Assembly (NCBI RefSeq): GCF_000189635.1
Contig: NW_002476011.1
Location: 62,001-126,000 of the forward strand
DNA: 64,000 nucleotides
Source: Tetrahymena thermophila SB210
Lineage: Eukaryota > Ciliophora > Oligohymenophorea > Hymenostomatida > Tetrahymenidae
Reading direction: 5' to 3'
Position numbers and translations under genes: made by a program
In this document: positions 61,038 through 64,000 of the stretch, piece after piece
Numbering within the stretch: position 1 is the stretch's first letter
How the letters are laid out: each line of letters starts with the position of its first letter
Notes under the pieces: model-generated
Databases searched by the model: none
What the model saw: the letters and a program-made list of their open reading frames with translations, nothing else
Told to the model about the DNA's origin: nothing

Positions 61038-64000
61038 TCACATCTCTGAAAGTAGTGCAATATCTTTTTCTATCTCGCTTAAAGAGAAACTAGTTTTGGG
61101 TCCTACTTCGCCATGGGAAAAAGAGTGTTTTCTTCTAGCAGTTTTATTTTCTTCCTAATTTAATTAATGACCCAATAAATTTTTGTTACTTAAGCTATGA
61201 GATAGACTAATAAATAAATAAATAAAAATTACGACAGCTATCAATATATCGTTTCCGCTAAATGAGAATCTTAAAATTTTGCCAACATTAACCTTTTTGA
61301 AGAACTTTGATATTTCTATTTATTGTTTTATGAAAATATGTGCCATAAACAAATTTATAGAATATAAAAAAATTACTTGAATTAAAGCATGCCAATAAGT
61401 AGGAAACAGGCATTGGCCTAGTTTCTAAGTTGAAGATAGCCATATCGTTTCTTGTTGATTTTAAAAAATTCCAATTCAGAGAAAATAAATATTAAACTTG
61501 ATTAAAAATAATGTAAATAAAAAATGTAAAAAATTTACAGATCTTTGCACTGAGAAAGAGTAACTTGACAAAATTTAGGAAAGAGGTCTTTATTTGTAAA
61601 ATATTGCAACAAAATGAAAGCTGGGAAAGTGTTAAGCATATGTACAGTGGTGTTTAAAGATACCTAAAATATTTTTTTATTTAATAAGTAAGAATGGAAA
61701 GTTATTATTTAAACTAATTCTAATAGGATATTTATATAGATTTATATATTTATTCCTAATAGATTTTTTCTAAAATCCAAAATTAGTGTTGAGTTTATTT
61801 AAAATAGATAATTAAATTAATTATCGAAAATTTAGAGAAAATCAATCTACTCTAATTCAGAATCCCCTAATTTCAAAATCTTTACAAATATTTTTCTAAC
61901 AATTTTAATAAATCGATGGCATTTTATTGAAATTAATTACTTTTGTTATGTAAACTACAAGGACTATAAGTAGATAAGCGAAATAATACATAGCGATAGT
62001 GGGAAACATTGAAACTAGGAAGAAGAAAAATATCATAGATAACACTTTGTGATCCCAACTCACTTCATAATTTGAGTTTTTTAATACCTTCCCTTTCATT
62101 ACTCCATAGAGCATTTTAATTAAGGCCATTACTTCTCTATATAGCATCATTAACATTCTATAGATTATATACCTTCAATATTTTTATTAAAAATACTTAT
62201 TGCATAATCATCAAAGATAAATTAGTAAATAAATTATTAATTAGCATAATAAAATTAATTTTATGTAATTTATTACACATGCAAAGTTAGAATATTTATA
62301 ATGTCATTCACAATGCAGAGTTCAAAAGATATCCCAAAGAAACCAAAGAAGGCAATTAATCTCATTAAGTAAGGTTCAAATGGTGTTGCAAAAGTTGTAA
62401 AGTTATTCCTTGAATAAAATTTAAAAAAATCTAATTTAACTAAAAAAAACCATTTTTAATGAAATGAAAAAAGTTATTATTTATTTTTTGATTCTAAACA
62501 AATTTAGTTTAGCTTTAAAAAATAACTTCAGATGACTATTTAACAATTTATAAAAAATATTTTGTATTTAATAGAATAAGTTAAAATCTCTTTAATTTAC
62601 CAAAATATAAAAAGATTTGAAATTAAGAATCCCATTATTTTGTTTAAGTTTTTATTTGTTTTCAATCCTGCAGGATCACTCATAAGCCACTCAACTTCTT
62701 TGGATAGAGCATCAATATGAATACCACTAAAATATTGATGAATAAAGCCCAAAATTTTAGTTACGTTAAATGCAATAAAAAGGATGCTAAAGAGACCTAA
62801 AATTGTATCAATAGCTATGTAAGTTAAGCCAGATAATAGACGTAAATAAATTTTTAAAATGAATGAGTATTTCAAACTTTAGTGCTTATGTTTTAATATT
62901 CCTAATAGTATTGGCCAACTCTACATAACTTCTATTTTAAACTTTACTTGATTAAAGACATTTCTACCCACTTTCATATCAACTAACGATTTTTCTATAA
63001 ACGGCAACTTATAGCTAAGCAAATTATATACTAAACTATAAAAAAGTTTTTGAACTGAGCTGCACCAAACCAAGATTTAGATAAAAAAGAGCATATTTTT
63101 ACCAGGTTTCAACCACTTCTTATACACGTTTTCTTTACTGCTTAAATCAGTTTGTTCTTCTAAAAAATAAAAATTTATTTTATTATGAATAAAATAAGAC
63201 TAAGATAAAAAATAATTAATTATAAGTTTAATTATTATCTCAATTTTCATATTAAAATAAATTAATTTTTTTATTGTTTTTAAATAAATTGCTAAGCCAG
63301 AGAAAAAGCAAATAGTTTTAATTAATAAATAAATGACAAAATGAATTTATTTATTTTAAAAATTTGTATACAACTTGATATTAAATTATTTACCTTAATT
63401 AGACTATTAAGATGTTTGATCTTGTTATTCGTTTTATTCTGCTGCATTAGTTACTTTTAATTCCTCTTAGTATATTTAATTGATCATATTACTGAAATTT
63501 ATTTGCTTGATGGTGTATTCTAGTTCAGGCAGGTTCTAATGGTATTTGTTATTAAAAATATCTTATTTAATAGCCTCCATTTAGCAAATGTTGACATCAA
63601 AATCACTAACATCTATGTGTTTCTTAAAGTATTCCTAAAGTTAGCTATCGTTATCTTGCTTATTTCTTTGATCATAATAACTTTCTATGAATTAATGTGG
63701 AATATCAAAACTCGAATATGCATTCTTTACTTTGTTTGGATTAATCGATAATAAGCTATTTTGTTATATTTTATCATAGAATATCACTTATGACTTTGTC
63801 TTATATTTATATCCAAAACATAATAAAGTCTTTATCTTATACTTATCACCTAATTTCCTATTTTCTTAAATTTTATAATTTTAAAAAACATCAGATCGCT
63901 TGCTTAATTTATTCATACTAGAGTATTCAATATCTATCCATAGATCATATGTCTCCATTTATTATTTACAATACTCTGTGATTTCATCACCTTCTTCAAA
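61038..64000 (-). CDS. GPI1/PIG-Q subunit of GPI N-acetylglucosaminyltransferase (5' partial)
   Basis: Seven exons are visible: 64000-63394 (open to the window edge), 63159-62601, 62408-62277, 62172-61941, 61663-61539, 61450-61377 and 61315-61038. All phases fit. GPI1/PIG-Q stabilises the ER-membrane complex that transfers GlcNAc to phosphatidylinositol, the first step of GPI-anchor synthesis. The family core is clear: SDPAGLKTNKNLNKIMGFL, FFGFFGISFELCIVNDIINI with TLHVYIIYRMLMMLYREV, then DHKVLSMIFFFFLVSMFP and YYFAYLL, later TVHMLNTFPAFILL and NLETRPMPVSYL. An extra hydrophobic segment and a basic, Ser-rich tail (KTARRKHSFSHGEVGPK) follow. The first exon encodes a long polar N-terminal region without an obvious domain; its start lies beyond the window. 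Confidence 0.92.

Overview
This is a very AT-rich stretch of a ciliate nuclear genome, most likely macronuclear DNA of Tetrahymena or a close relative. Every recognisable protein reads only if TAA and TAG are glutamine and TGA is the sole stop. The COQ8 gene shows this directly: the Gln of its SIGQVH and VQYPG motifs is written TAG and TAA. Genes carry short AT-rich GT..AG introns and are separated by 0.5-1.5 kb of AT-rich spacer. A 100-base run of N at 20091-20190 is an assembly gap.

Region 1 (1-36069) is a head-to-tail array of six paralogous plus-strand genes of about 1,780-1,830 residues. The first is cut by the window start and the fourth is interrupted by the gap. Each complete copy has a signal peptide, lectin/LamG-like beta-rich ectodomain modules, a small Cys cluster, a second beta-rich region, and then one phase-0 intron. 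After the intron come a Cys-rich block with repeated C-x2-C and PPxCxC motifs, a membrane-proximal domain and about seven hydrophobic segments. They look like large ciliate surface receptors or channels of unknown function. Copies five and six are a recent tandem duplication of about 6.1 kb that includes the upstream spacer.

Region 2 (36678-44784) holds a minus-strand two-TM membrane protein of a ciliate family (864 aa, two introns) and an intronless plus-strand orphan of 1,207 aa that is N/Q/S-rich with a compact C-terminal domain.

Region 3 (45693-64000) holds conserved eukaryotic housekeeping genes: COQ8/ADCK3-type UbiB ATPase (+), a small Tim17/NDUFA11-like predicted mitochondrial membrane protein (-), a UBXN11-like SEP+UBX protein (-), a PPP4R4-like HEAT-repeat PP4 regulatory subunit (+), PDCD5 (-), and the GPI1/PIG-Q subunit of the GPI-GlcNAc transferase (-, 5' end beyond the window). 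Neighbours in this region do not form one pathway. All exon boundaries were read by hand from frame continuity and GT/AG sites, so individual junctions may be off by a few codons. I saw no rRNA, tRNA, transposon, CRISPR array or telomeric repeat.
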